Shown piece after piece: positions 20,666-28,774 of a DNA stretch of 64,000 nucleotides. This DNA is from Allomuricauda sp. (GTDB lineage: Bacteria; Bacteroidota; Bacteroidia; Flavobacteriales; Flavobacteriaceae). The translations under genes were made by a program, and so were the position numbers. The stretch is taken from assembly GCF_002699205.1 (NCBI RefSeq), contig NZ_PABT01000049.1:183266-247265 (forward strand). Reading direction: 5' to 3'. The first letter of the stretch is position 1. Each line of letters starts with the position of its first letter. Under the pieces are notes generated by a model, which saw only the letters and a program-made list of their open reading frames with translations, was not told the DNA's origin and ran no database searches.

Positions 20666-21235
20666 TTAGTTGGAGGCCACGGCCATGTGGGGCGGGTACT
20701 CCTCAAGAATCTGCGAAACAAATTCTTTGATACGTTGCTCTTTCTTTTCAATGTTTTTGGTATTGTTCAAAGTACCTACACCACGACCTTGCCATACCAA
20801 TTCTTTTTTGTCGGCATCAATTACGTCGATGTACAGAGAACCTTCGGTTCGGGTACTAACGTTGTTGCCTCCCCAGCCCCAGCCCCAACCGGGACCCCAT
20901 GCATAAGGGCTGTAAAATCCTCCCCATCCCCAACCATAATTGTTGTAAACGTCCACGCGTTCACGTTCCTTGGTGAAAATACTGATCAGTACATCGGGGT
21001 TGTCGGATTTCACGAATCCACGGCTACCTAATTCGGCTTCAATGGCCCTTAAAATTCTTTTCTTGTCCAAATCGGAAATTTGAGCCTTGTCAATTCCCGT
21101 TTTGTAGAAAGCATAGCTTTTATAAGTATTGAAATCAGTTTTTTGATCGTAATCGGAAACTACCCGTACAGAGGTACAGGAGACCAGTAGGCCCAAGGTG
21201 AAGGCTGCCAGTGCAAAACGTTTTAAACTTTTCAT
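20666..21235 (-). CDS. DUF4136 domain-containing lipoprotein
   Basis: The tracked ORF starts at 21355, but its first 40 residues overlap the spacer before the neighbouring small gene. The methionine at 21235 gives MKSLKRFALAAFTLGLLVSCTS, a standard lipoprotein signal, leaving 189 residues. The DUF4136 block is VRVVSDYDQKTDFNTYKSYAF, later DPVLISIFTKERERVDVY-like (here PDVLISIFTKE) and SLYIDVIDADKKELVWQG. A Gly/Trp-rich insert (YNNYGWGWGGFYSPYAWGPGWG) lies in the middle. Outer-membrane lipoprotein of unknown function; it ends at a strong terminator. Confidence 0.9.
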   Translation of the reverse strand: MKSLKRFALAAFTLGLLVSCTSVRVVSDYDQKTDFNTYKSYAFYKTGIDKAQISDLDKKRILRAIEAELGSRGFVKSDNPDVLISIFTKERERVDVYNNYGWGWGGFYSPYAWGPGWGWGWGGNNVSTRTEGSLYIDVIDADKKELVWQGRGVGTLNNTKNIEKKEQRIKEFVSQILEEYPPHMAVASN

Positions 21236-21302
21236 GGTACTTTTTTTTAAAATTCTTGAGTTTTCTTCAGAAAATATCACAAATATTATGCCGAATATGT
21301 AT

Positions 21303-21464
<162 letters not shown>

Positions 21465-21635
21465 TTACAAAGCATTTTACTATATAAATTTAAGGTTTTC
21501 GCGTCAAAACAACGAAGGTTTTAAGATTTTGGAAACAATGTTATTCACCGAAAATGTTAATTGAATTATCATAACCGTCCAATTTTGAGCACTTTTTGCA
21601 GTTATATTTGTTAGGTAACCAATGATAACAACCAT

Positions 21636-21965
21636 TTGATATTAGTCTTTAAACATTTTTTCTATAAAAATTATGTAGGTCTTTCGCTATGGCCTTTCAT
21701 TATCTTAAAGGAAGATTCCCTAAAGACGGACGAGGTGCTCATCAACCACGAACGCATCCACTTGAAGCAGCAACAGGAACTCTTGATCTTGCCCTTTTAC
21801 ATCTTATATATTTCGGAATGGTTGTTCCGTACCTTGCTTTATCTGGACAGTTACCGTGCTTATCAAAATATTAGTTTTGAACGTGAGGCCTACGCCAATG
21901 AGAGGGATATGCAGTATCTTTCCAAACGTAAGATCTTTGGTTTTTTACAGTACCTGACCCGTTAA
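21636..21965 (+). CDS. Small hydrophobic protein with HExxH motif, 109 aa
   Basis: The only possible start in frame after the last stop is TTG at 21636. The protein carries NHERIHLKQQQE (HExxH), followed by a hydrophobic helix (LLILPFYILYISEWLFRTLLYL) and then SFEREAYANERD. HExxH followed at a distance by ExxA is the ligand arrangement of gluzincin peptidases, so a minimal membrane metallopeptidase is possible. It is followed five bases later by the PLP-enzyme gene and probably co-transcribed. Similar short proteins occur in Flavobacteriia without a described function. The metallopeptidase reading is inference. Confidence 0.75.
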   Translation: MILVFKHFFYKNYVGLSLWPFIILKEDSLKTDEVLINHERIHLKQQQELLILPFYILYISEWLFRTLLYLDSYRAYQNISFEREAYANERDMQYLSKRKIFGFLQYLTR

Positions 21966-21969
21966 TTTT

Positions 21970-22881
21970 TTGAGGTTGAACATACCCAATCAGCATATAG
22001 ATATGCCCCTTCTACGCCAAAAGGGCATTGGCCTCTACTTGAAAAGGGAGGACACCATACACCCATTCATTTCTGGTAATAAATATCGCAAACTCAAATA
22101 CAACCTGCTCGAAGCCAAAAAACAAGGCAAAAATACTTTGCTCACCTTTGGTGGAGCCTTTTCCAATCATATCGCAGCAGCGGCTTTTGCAGGGCACAAA
22201 GAAGGGCTGAAGACCATCGGGGTGATTCGGGGTGAAGAATTGGTGGACAAATGGCAAAACAATCCAACCTTGCAGTTGGCCCACGAACATGGCATGCAGT
22301 TCCATTTTGTGTCCCGAAGTGAATACAGGCTCAAAAATGAACCATCATTTCTTCAAAATTTGAAAGGGCGGTACGGTGATTTTTATCTGCTGCCCGAAGG
22401 AGGAACCAATTCCTTAGCGGTGAAGGGCTGTGCTGAAATCTTGACGGAAGATGATATGTTGTTCGATTATATTTGTAGTGCGGTCGGTACAGGCGGAACC
22501 ATGGCCGGACTCATCAATGCCTCGCAACCCGATCAGACGGTTTTTGGATTCCCTGCCTTGAAGGGCGATTTTTTGACCCAAGAAATCGGTGCATTTGTGA
22601 ATAACGACCGTTGGAGACTTGTAACCGATTATCATTTTGGGGGCTATGCCAAAGTGGACGAACATCTTATTGCATTTATAAACTTGTTCAAAGCCAAAAC
22701 GGGTATCCCTTTGGATCCCATATACACTGGTAAGATGCTTTTTGGTATTTTTGATCTTGTAAAACAGGATGTTTTTGAACCGGGAACCCAAATCTTGGCA
22801 ATACATACAGGGGGATTGCAGGGTATAAAAGGCATGAACCTTGTATTAAAAAAGAAGAATTTACCGTTATTGGACGTATGA
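21970..22881 (+). CDS. PLP-dependent ACC deaminase / D-cysteine desulfhydrase family enzyme
   Basis: 303 residues, fold-type II PLP enzyme. The lysine that binds PLP lies in HPFISGNKYRKLKYN; TFGGAFSNHIAAAAFAGHKEGL is the phosphate-side loop, and CSAVGTGGTMAGL the glycine loop. Family members are 1-aminocyclopropane-1-carboxylate deaminases or D-cysteine desulfhydrases, and sequence alone does not decide between them. The start is a TTG at 21970 (MRLNIPNQHIDMPLLRQKG); the downstream ATG would remove the conserved LPNQ-like N-terminus, so TTG is preferred. Its stop overlaps the glucosaminidase gene (ATGATAA type). Confidence 0.88.
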   Translation: MRLNIPNQHIDMPLLRQKGIGLYLKREDTIHPFISGNKYRKLKYNLLEAKKQGKNTLLTFGGAFSNHIAAAAFAGHKEGLKTIGVIRGEELVDKWQNNPTLQLAHEHGMQFHFVSRSEYRLKNEPSFLQNLKGRYGDFYLLPEGGTNSLAVKGCAEILTEDDMLFDYICSAVGTGGTMAGLINASQPDQTVFGFPALKGDFLTQEIGAFVNNDRWRLVTDYHFGGYAKVDEHLIAFINLFKAKTGIPLDPIYTGKMLFGIFDLVKQDVFEPGTQILAIHTGGLQGIKGMNLVLKKKNLPLLDV

Positions 22882-23720
22882 TAAGGCGAATAGGATATGT
22901 ATTGATTGTGGCACTTTTGCTCTCTAGCTGTGGTGCCAAGAAAAGAAGGACGACCCAACAGAAGGGGGCTCCAGTAATCCGTAATTCGGAAAGCACCGAC
23001 ACCAATAGCAGCACCGACACCAAAGGAGACGCTGGTTTATATCCCATGCCGGAAGATACCGGGCGTTTTGAGCGTTTTTACATTTCGGATACCCAAGACT
23101 ATATTGAGACCTTTGCTGAGATTGCCCAGTACGAAATGCGTGCATATGGCATACCGGCCAGTATTACCTTGGCCCAGGGCATTTTGGAAAGTGGGTCGGG
23201 CCGTGGTGAATTGACCCTTAAGACAAACAACCATTTTGGCATCAAATGCCATGCCGGATGGGAAGGAGAGTTTGATTTCCATGACGATGATGCCAAAGGT
23301 GAATGTTTCCGCAAATACAACCATCCGATGTACTCTTTCCGGGACCATAGTATTTTCCTGTCCACACGTTCACGCTATGCGTTTTTGTTCAATTACAAAC
23401 GGGACGATTATAAAAAATGGGCCTATGGACTTCGGCAGGCCGGATATGCCACCGACCGCAAGTATCCCCAAAAATTGATTGCACTTATTGAGAAGTACGA
23501 CCTTCATAAGTATGACGAAGAGGTGGTCGAAAATGGGTTGTCAACAATCCGTGAACCTAAGCGGTATGAAGTTTTTACACATACCGTGAAAAAAGGCGAT
23601 ACGCTTTATGGTATTTCCAGAAGATATGACATTTCGGTGGATGAACTTCGTCGACTCAACAACCTTAATGATAACATTATTTCCATCGGTCAAATACTCA
23701 ATATCCGAAAGGCGCAGTAG
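22878..23720 (+). CDS. Glucosaminidase-LysM lipoprotein
   Basis: 280 residues. Lipoprotein signal MIRRIGYVLIVALLLSSCGAKK, then a Ser/Thr/Asp-rich linker, then a mannosyl-glycoprotein endo-beta-N-acetylglucosaminidase-type domain at about 70-205 (ITLAQGILESGSGRGELTLKTNNHFGIKC, with the catalytic Glu in LESGSG), then a C-terminal LysM (HTVKKGDTLYGISRRYDISVDELRRLNNL). It hydrolyses peptidoglycan glycan strands at the outer face of the periplasm. It overlaps the upstream PLP-enzyme gene by four bases. The downstream 520 bases contain only repeats. Confidence 0.93.
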   Translation: MIRRIGYVLIVALLLSSCGAKKRRTTQQKGAPVIRNSESTDTNSSTDTKGDAGLYPMPEDTGRFERFYISDTQDYIETFAEIAQYEMRAYGIPASITLAQGILESGSGRGELTLKTNNHFGIKCHAGWEGEFDFHDDDAKGECFRKYNHPMYSFRDHSIFLSTRSRYAFLFNYKRDDYKKWAYGLRQAGYATDRKYPQKLIALIEKYDLHKYDEEVVENGLSTIREPKRYEVFTHTVKKGDTLYGISRRYDISVDELRRLNNLNDNIISIGQILNIRKAQ

Positions 23721-23742
23721 GTTTTTAATATCATTCTGGACA

Positions 23743-24228
23743 GAACGAATCCCTTTCAGTACCTGCGTAAACCTGAACCCGTTTTAGGTTCCCACAAGGT
23801 TTTTTGACCGACAACAATGGGATGCTGAAATAAATTCAGCATGACGGTACTTCTTCATGGTAGAATTAACAATTTTAGCGAGGCAAAGAATCTCTCTTAA
23901 CCAGATGAATTCTGTTTCCAAGAACGAACGATCCTCATTACCTTTGCAGCACCTGCGTCAACCTGAACCCGTTTCAGGTTCTCACTGTTTTTTTGACCGG
24001 GAACAATGGGATGCTGAAATAAATTCAGCATGACGGCAGTTCTTCATGGTAGAATTATCAATTTTAACGAGGCAAAGAATCTCTCTTATCCAAATGAATT
24101 CCGTTTCCAAGTACGAACGATCCTCATTACCTTTGCAGCACCTGCGTCAACCTGAACCCGTTTCAGGTTCTCACAAGTTTTTTTGACCGGTAACAATGGG
24201 ATGCTGAAATAAATTCAGCATGACGGGA
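23743..24228. repeat. Three tandem copies of a ~189-bp intergenic repeat with paired hairpins
   Basis: Copies start at 23743, 23922 and 24111. The third stops after about 118 bases. Each contains two inverted repeats: AACCTGAACCC/GTTTCAGGTT, and ATGCTGAAAT/ATTCAGCAT, the second ending in ATGACGG. No frame is open through the copies and no gene is supported in this 524-base gap between the glucosaminidase gene and hemL. Single or degraded relatives lie at 46015 and 51163, so this is a dispersed, non-coding element that was locally amplified. Confidence 0.9.
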
Positions 24229-24244
24229 TGAATAAAAGTATATT

Positions 24245-25522
24245 ATGATCTATCAACGAAGTAGCGCCCTGTTTGCAGAGGCCAAAAAATATATCCCCGG
24301 AGGGGTAAACTCACCAGTAAGAGCATTTAAAGCGGTTGGAGGTGATCCTGTATTTATCAAGGAGGCCAAGGGTGCCTACCTGTACGATGCCGATGGCAAT
24401 CAACTTATCGATTATATAGCTTCGTGGGGGCCGCTTATTTTGGGCCACGCCTACGAACCGGTGATACAAGCGGTGATTGACAAGGCCAAAAAAGGGACTT
24501 CCTTTGGAACGCCCACCGAAGTGGAGACCGAACTTGCCAAACTAGCGGTTTCCATGGTGCCAAACATTGATAAGATACGTTTTGTGAACAGTGGCACCGA
24601 GGCTTGTATGAGTGCGGTACGCCTCGCGCGCGGGTACACGGGAAAAGATAAGATCATCAAATTTGCCGGTTGTTACCACGGCCACTCCGATTCTTTTTTG
24701 ATACAAGCAGGAAGTGGTGCCGTTACCTTTGGTAGTCCCAACAGCCCCGGGGTTACGCAGGGCACGGCGAAGGACACCCTGTTGGCCGATTACAACGATT
24801 TGGAAGGGGTAAAAGCCTTGGTAGCTGCCAATAAAGGTGAAATTGCGGCCATTATTTTGGAACCCATAGCGGGGAACATGGGCTGTATTGTCCCCAAAGA
24901 AGCCTTTATAAAAGGCCTACGCGAACTCTGCACCCAAGAGGGTATTTTGTTGTTGTTTGATGAGGTAATGACGGGCTTCCGTCTCGGAAAAGGGGGCGCT
25001 CAGGAAGCTTTGGGCATTGATGCGGATATTGTAACGTTCGGAAAGGTCATTGGTGGTGGACTGCCCGTAGGGGCGTTTGCGGCCCGAGCTGAGATCATGG
25101 CGCATTTGGCCCCCGAAGGACCAGTGTACCAAGCGGGTACTTTGAGTGGAAACCCCTTGGCCATGAGTGCCGGACTGGCCATGCTCACCGCCCTTGACAA
25201 CCAGCCCGAAATTTTTGACAGCCTGGCCGAAAAAACGGAATATTTGCACAAGGGCATTGCCCAGACCTTGACCGAAAAAGGCGTAGCCCACCAGATCAAC
25301 CGATATGGCAGTATGATGTCTGTGCACTTTACGGAGGAGCCTGTGGTGGATTTTGCCTCCTCGGCGAAGGGCAATAATGATATGTTCAAGAAATATTTCC
25401 ATGGGATGTTGGAGAACGGGGTGTACTTGCCGCCCTCTGCTTTTGAAAGCTACTTTTTAAACGACGCCCTTAGCTATGCAGATTTGGATAAGACGATTGA
25501 GGCGGTAGGGAAGGTGTTTTAA
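24245..25522 (+). CDS. hemL: Glutamate-1-semialdehyde 2,1-aminomutase
   Basis: 425 residues, class III PLP aminotransferase fold. It converts glutamate-1-semialdehyde to 5-aminolevulinate in C5-pathway tetrapyrrole synthesis. Visible blocks: [24 protein letters not shown] at the N-terminus, [33 protein letters not shown] and the PLP lysine in [16 protein letters not shown], then [13 protein letters not shown]. Length and motifs are complete. The ATG lies 17 bases past the last copy of the triplicated repeat, so any promoter must lie in or before the repeat array. Confidence 0.97.
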   Translation: MIYQRSSALFAEAKKYIPGGVNSPVRAFKAVGGDPVFIKEAKGAYLYDADGNQLIDYIASWGPLILGHAYEPVIQAVIDKAKKGTSFGTPTEVETELAKLAVSMVPNIDKIRFVNSGTEACMSAVRLARGYTGKDKIIKFAGCYHGHSDSFLIQAGSGAVTFGSPNSPGVTQGTAKDTLLADYNDLEGVKALVAANKGEIAAIILEPIAGNMGCIVPKEAFIKGLRELCTQEGILLLFDEVMTGFRLGKGGAQEALGIDADIVTFGKVIGGGLPVGAFAARAEIMAHLAPEGPVYQAGTLSGNPLAMSAGLAMLTALDNQPEIFDSLAEKTEYLHKGIAQTLTEKGVAHQINRYGSMMSVHFTEEPVVDFASSAKGNNDMFKKYFHGMLENGVYLPPSAFESYFLNDALSYADLDKTIEAVGKVF

Positions 25523-25553
25523 GTTCTGGTCATTTCGAAGATGTGTTGCGACT

Positions 25554-25582
25554 GAGAAATTTGTTTGTGTTTGAGATTTCTC
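25554..25582. repeat. Remnant inverted repeat at the edge of the accessory block
   Basis: GAGAAAT and ATTTCTC form a 7-bp stem about 30 bases after hemL, with TGGTCATTTCGA just before it. This looks like a decayed copy of another flavobacterial dispersed repeat class. The remaining bases up to 25749 show nothing further. Confidence 0.5.
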
Positions 25583-25749
25583 TCGTTCCCTTGGGTTGAT
25601 TTAAAATGAGGTTGTGATGGGATGAAACCGTTTAAATGGAAGGAGTACAGGATGATTTTATCTAATTTCAACCCTTTTCTGAACTAAATTGTCAACGATC
25701 TTATGTATTGAAAACTTTAAAATGGGTTGTTAGAATCTGTTTTTTTAGC

Positions 25750-26475
25750 TTAAACGCTGAGTTGCAATTCAATTTCAGGCATTTCATCATAGGTTCTTCC
25801 ATTTAGTATTCTTCCATTTTTCTTTTTGTTTTTTCCGCCCCATTGTTTGAAAAAGAAGGCAACATCCGACTTTTCACATTGCTCTTGTATATCAAGCACC
25901 CAATCTGCATCCATTGGTCTTGGATTATGTCCGCTTTCTCCACCAACAATAACCCAATCAATATTGTCAAGATTCATATTTGGAAGTGGTCCGATTAGAG
26001 GTTCCAATGATAGGAATTTTACCCTTGCGTTTGTTTCTCTCAGAAAGTCAATTCTATTTTCTACTTTTTGTTCTTCAACTGAAACACCCATCCAAATATT
26101 ATGAGTCCATTTTAATTCTTGATGAAGTTCTTTTAGTCTTTCGGCTCTTTTGGTCAAAACTTGAAAAACGTGTTGCGGATTTTCATTCATTACTGTAAAA
26201 ACCTTTTGAATAAATTCAAGGGGAATTTTTTCGTGAAATAAATCACTCATTGAGTTTACGAAAACAACTTTTGATTTCTTCCAAGTGTATGGCGTTTTCA
26301 AGGCGTCTTCGTGAGTTTTAACCTCAAAATTATCTTTGTACTTTTCAACACCCATTGCTTGCAGTCTTTTAGACATTATTTCCGCATAACAAAATTTACA
26401 ACCTTGAGATATTTTGGTACAACCAGTTGTTGGATTCCAAGTCATTTCTGTCCATTCGATACTTGATTGTGCCAT
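25750..26475 (-). CDS. Gp37/Gp68-type (DUF5131) three-Cys-motif protein
   Basis: 241 residues. The N-terminus carries SSIEWTEMTWNPTTGCTKIS followed by the cysteine cluster C-x5-C-x2-C in GCTKISQGCKFCYAE, a radical-SAM-like iron-sulfur motif with unusual spacing. Other family blocks are VFVNSMSDLFHEKIP, MGVSVEEQ, FLSLEPLIGPLP, DWVIVGGESG and FFFKQWGG. Called phage Gp37/Gp68 or DUF5131, it is generally found beside a TcmP partner, as here. Its ATG shares a base with the tcmP stop (TAATG), so the two are co-translated. Activity is unknown; nucleoside or RNA modification is a guess from the radical-SAM resemblance. Confidence 0.88.
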   Translation of the reverse strand: MAQSSIEWTEMTWNPTTGCTKISQGCKFCYAEIMSKRLQAMGVEKYKDNFEVKTHEDALKTPYTWKKSKVVFVNSMSDLFHEKIPLEFIQKVFTVMNENPQHVFQVLTKRAERLKELHQELKWTHNIWMGVSVEEQKVENRIDFLRETNARVKFLSLEPLIGPLPNMNLDNIDWVIVGGESGHNPRPMDADWVLDIQEQCEKSDVAFFFKQWGGKNKKKNGRILNGRTYDEMPEIELQLSV

Positions 26476-27590
26476 TATTTAAGTTTTATAGTTAGTTTAT
26501 TAAAGTGCTTTTTATATTCTTTGTAATTTACATAAAAAGCTCCTTTTCTAATATTTGTATTGTCTTTTTTTGTTATTTCTAGTCTATTACCAGATTGAAG
26601 TTTTTTTAATATTTGAATGGAATGTTTTGGCAGAAACCCTTCTCTTAAAGTAAATTCATAAATTTCTCCGTTGGTTCTTGACCCTTTTAAGTAATCAAGT
26701 AATAATTCTTCAAGTCTATTTGTTTCTAAAACTGAAAAAAGTGTTGATTGTCCACTATCATATTTCCAGCCACGACCTTGTTCATTATCTATGTCCCATT
26801 TGGTTTCTAACATTTTTTCGTAACCTCGAATGTGGGAACTAAAGAAAAACAAACAGAAAACAGTATTTTCTTCTTTTTTTAGGGTGAAGCTGTCAACGAA
26901 ATATTCATTACCAATAAACTTTTGAAAACCGTCTTTTAAGGCGCGAATATATTCCCATTCATTCTTTAAATGTTCCTTGTCAATGCCAAGTTGCTTGTTG
27001 AAACTCTCCAATACTCCTGGCGTTCCAGATTTAGAAAATCTATACATAAATTGAATAGGTAGCCACAATAGAACTTCCGAATTATTGTTACAGTCCAGTA
27101 AATTTAAAATGTGTTCAGCTTTTATTTCCTTATATCCAAATGGGTCAATAAATACAAAGGCTTTAGTGTCCTTGAATTTTTGAAATTTACTAGGAAGTTC
27201 TTTTACGATTTCAAGGTAATCTTTATTGATTAAATTTAAAGTTCCATAGTTAGGATAATGTAATTTGTTTTCTTTTATATACTTTTCAAGTGTATTGATT
27301 CTCTCTTTGTCAATATCATTAAAATGACAATGAATTTGAGGTGATTTTACTTCTCGTTTGTCTATAAATTGATAGAAAGTTTGCTTTACTTTTTTCAAAG
27401 CAATTACCGGGCTTCCTTCTCCACCATTTTCATAAACTCCAGGTCCACAGAATAAGTCAACTATATGGATTGCTTTCGTGTATCCGTCATTGCAAATAAT
27501 ATTCAAATATTTCTGAATGTAGTCTCCAAATAGCTTGACCTTCGCTTCGGAATGGTTTAATAAATTTATCTGTGATTTCTTATCGCTCAT
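26475..27590 (-). CDS. tcmP: Three-Cys-motif partner protein TcmP
   Basis: 371 residues. The N-terminal half has a Rossmann methyltransferase-like layout: HIVDLFCGPGVYENGGEGSP (motif I-like), IHCHFNDIDKERI, then AFVFIDPFGYKEIK (DPFG in the motif IV position). The C-terminal region has SHIRGYEKMLETKWDID and a small winged-helix-like end (RTNGEIYEFTLREGFLPKHSIQILKKL). It is encoded immediately upstream of, and overlaps, its partner Gp37/DUF5131. The pair is AT-rich relative to hemL and lies between hemL and the fulvocin-like operon, so recent acquisition is likely. Substrate and function are not known. Confidence 0.88.
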   Translation of the reverse strand: MSDKKSQINLLNHSEAKVKLFGDYIQKYLNIICNDGYTKAIHIVDLFCGPGVYENGGEGSPVIALKKVKQTFYQFIDKREVKSPQIHCHFNDIDKERINTLEKYIKENKLHYPNYGTLNLINKDYLEIVKELPSKFQKFKDTKAFVFIDPFGYKEIKAEHILNLLDCNNNSEVLLWLPIQFMYRFSKSGTPGVLESFNKQLGIDKEHLKNEWEYIRALKDGFQKFIGNEYFVDSFTLKKEENTVFCLFFFSSHIRGYEKMLETKWDIDNEQGRGWKYDSGQSTLFSVLETNRLEELLLDYLKGSRTNGEIYEFTLREGFLPKHSIQILKKLQSGNRLEITKKDNTNIRKGAFYVNYKEYKKHFNKLTIKLK

Positions 27591-27723
27591 TTGTTTTTTC
27601 AGCTTTTAGTAAAGTGTTTATATGGTGTAATATATATTTTACATTTATATGCATCGAATATGGGATGCATTCACTCCATTCATCATCCTATATGCCAAGC
27701 ATAACTAGTCTCTGTAAAGTATA
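27591..27723 (-). other. AT-rich leader of tcmP with a small inverted repeat
   Basis: Contains ATGCATC and GATGCAT separated by eight bases (27654-27675) and long AT runs that could hold the tcmP promoter on the minus strand. No gene is seen in this gap. The leader repeat listed next lies just beyond it. Confidence 0.45.
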
Positions 27724-27811
27724 GGGGAGGGGCTGCGAGAAGGCAAATTACTAATTACCAGTAAAATAACATTGTGGAAAAACCTTAAAAAAACTGGGGT
27801 TTTCCATAAAT
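27724..27811 (-). repeat. Leader repeat, copy A (upstream of tcmP)
   Basis: 88 bases, same orientation as copy B at 29610-29692. The last 36 bases (27776-27811) are identical in the two copies and form an imperfect inverted repeat of GGAAAAACC with GGGGTTTTCC around an A-rich centre. The first half is about two-thirds alike. On the minus strand it would read first as GGAAAACCCC, towards tcmP. Confidence 0.8.
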
Positions 27812-27878
27812 ATGAAATATGAAGTCAGAAGTACGAAGTCATTGGATGGTTACCAGTGGACAATTAAGGGTAATAGGC

Positions 27879-28727
27879 TTAGGGTTGAAGTATAAGTCCT
27901 TCTTGATGGATAATTTTTCTTAGTTGCTTATCCAAATTGTCAATATATATACTTTCTCCGGTAACAAAGTTACCGCTGTAAATTATTGTGCTGTCCTTTA
28001 GGATAATTAAGTGAGGATAAGCATTAAAGTCCAAAGCCTCCTGTACTTTTTTCATAGGTCCACCGTAAATGGTGGTGTAGGAGTAATTCAATTTTGCTTC
28101 TACTTTTGACCGCTCTTCAAAACTTTGGTTTTTTAAAGGTATGTTCACCGAGTAGAAGGCAATATCCGGCTGTTGGTATTTTTCACTGATTTTTTCGTAG
28201 TAAGGGAATTTTTCAAAACAAGGTTTGCAGGAGGTGTTCCAAAAGTCCAAAACAATTATTTTGCTGCCAAACCGAACAGTGTCCTTATACTTATCGGTAA
28301 AAACGAGTTCTTTTGGAAACGGCTTGGTGTCATAAAATTTAGAGTCGTCCACTAGGGCCAAAAGCACGCTGGGGTATCCAAATTTCCCCAAAAACACGGC
28401 CAATAGTATAGTAAAGGTCAATTTGGGCATAAAATGTGCTTTTTTTGCCCAACGTCCTAGGAGAATACAAACGGGTATAAAAGCCAAATAGAGGATGGAT
28501 CGTTTGAAATCCATTTCAATTAACGAAGGAACCAAAATTAACAACCAAAGAGGTATAAAGACCAAGAGCATTCGTTTTATTCCCTCTTTCACATAATAAG
28601 CGGTCAAAAAGCAAGCGATAAGGGTGAGCGGCAACATATAAAAGTGGTCCCCATAAAAGATGACTCCGGCCAGTATGTAGATGAGGGGAACAACAAAGTA
28701 TTTAAGTTTTTGGAAAACTAACTTCAT
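27879..28727 (-). CDS. Polytopic membrane protein with C-terminal TlpA-like thioredoxin domain
   Basis: 282 residues. Four or five hydrophobic segments fill residues 1-125 (YFVVPLIYILAGVIFYG, MLPLTLIACFLTAYYV, MLLVFIPLWLLILVP, ILYLAFIPVCILLG, LTFTILLAVFLG). A thioredoxin fold follows at about 145-275 with the active site FWNTSCKPCFEKFPYY (CxxC) and the cis-Pro loop AYPHLIILKDS. The domain probably faces the periplasm. It is the second gene after the fulvocin-like precursor, 47 bases downstream, and could form or isomerise that protein's disulfides, or give self-protection. Its partner role is inferred from context only. Confidence 0.85.
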   Translation of the reverse strand: MKLVFQKLKYFVVPLIYILAGVIFYGDHFYMLPLTLIACFLTAYYVKEGIKRMLLVFIPLWLLILVPSLIEMDFKRSILYLAFIPVCILLGRWAKKAHFMPKLTFTILLAVFLGKFGYPSVLLALVDDSKFYDTKPFPKELVFTDKYKDTVRFGSKIIVLDFWNTSCKPCFEKFPYYEKISEKYQQPDIAFYSVNIPLKNQSFEERSKVEAKLNYSYTTIYGGPMKKVQEALDFNAYPHLIILKDSTIIYSGNFVTGESIYIDNLDKQLRKIIHQEGLILQP

Positions 28728-28744
28728 AATTTAATGTATTTCTA

Positions 28745-28762
28745 CTCCTGATTTTTCAGGAG
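28745..28762 (-). promoter_or_regulatory. Intercistronic hairpin between precursor and thioredoxin genes
   Basis: CTCCTGA and TCAGGAG form a perfect 7-bp stem with a 4-base loop in the 47-base spacer. There is no U-tract after it on the minus strand, so it may attenuate transcription or stabilise the upstream mRNA rather than terminate. Confidence 0.5.
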
Positions 28763-28774
28763 CAGAATTTGTGA

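Noticed and set aside
23743-24228. Insertion sequence or coding repeat
   Set aside because: No transposase and no open frame; hairpins only, with relatives elsewhere in intergenic gaps.
25750-27590. Prophage fragment, from the Gp37/Gp68 name
   Set aside because: No structural, lysis or integrase genes nearby; the family name is historical and the pair occurs outside phages.
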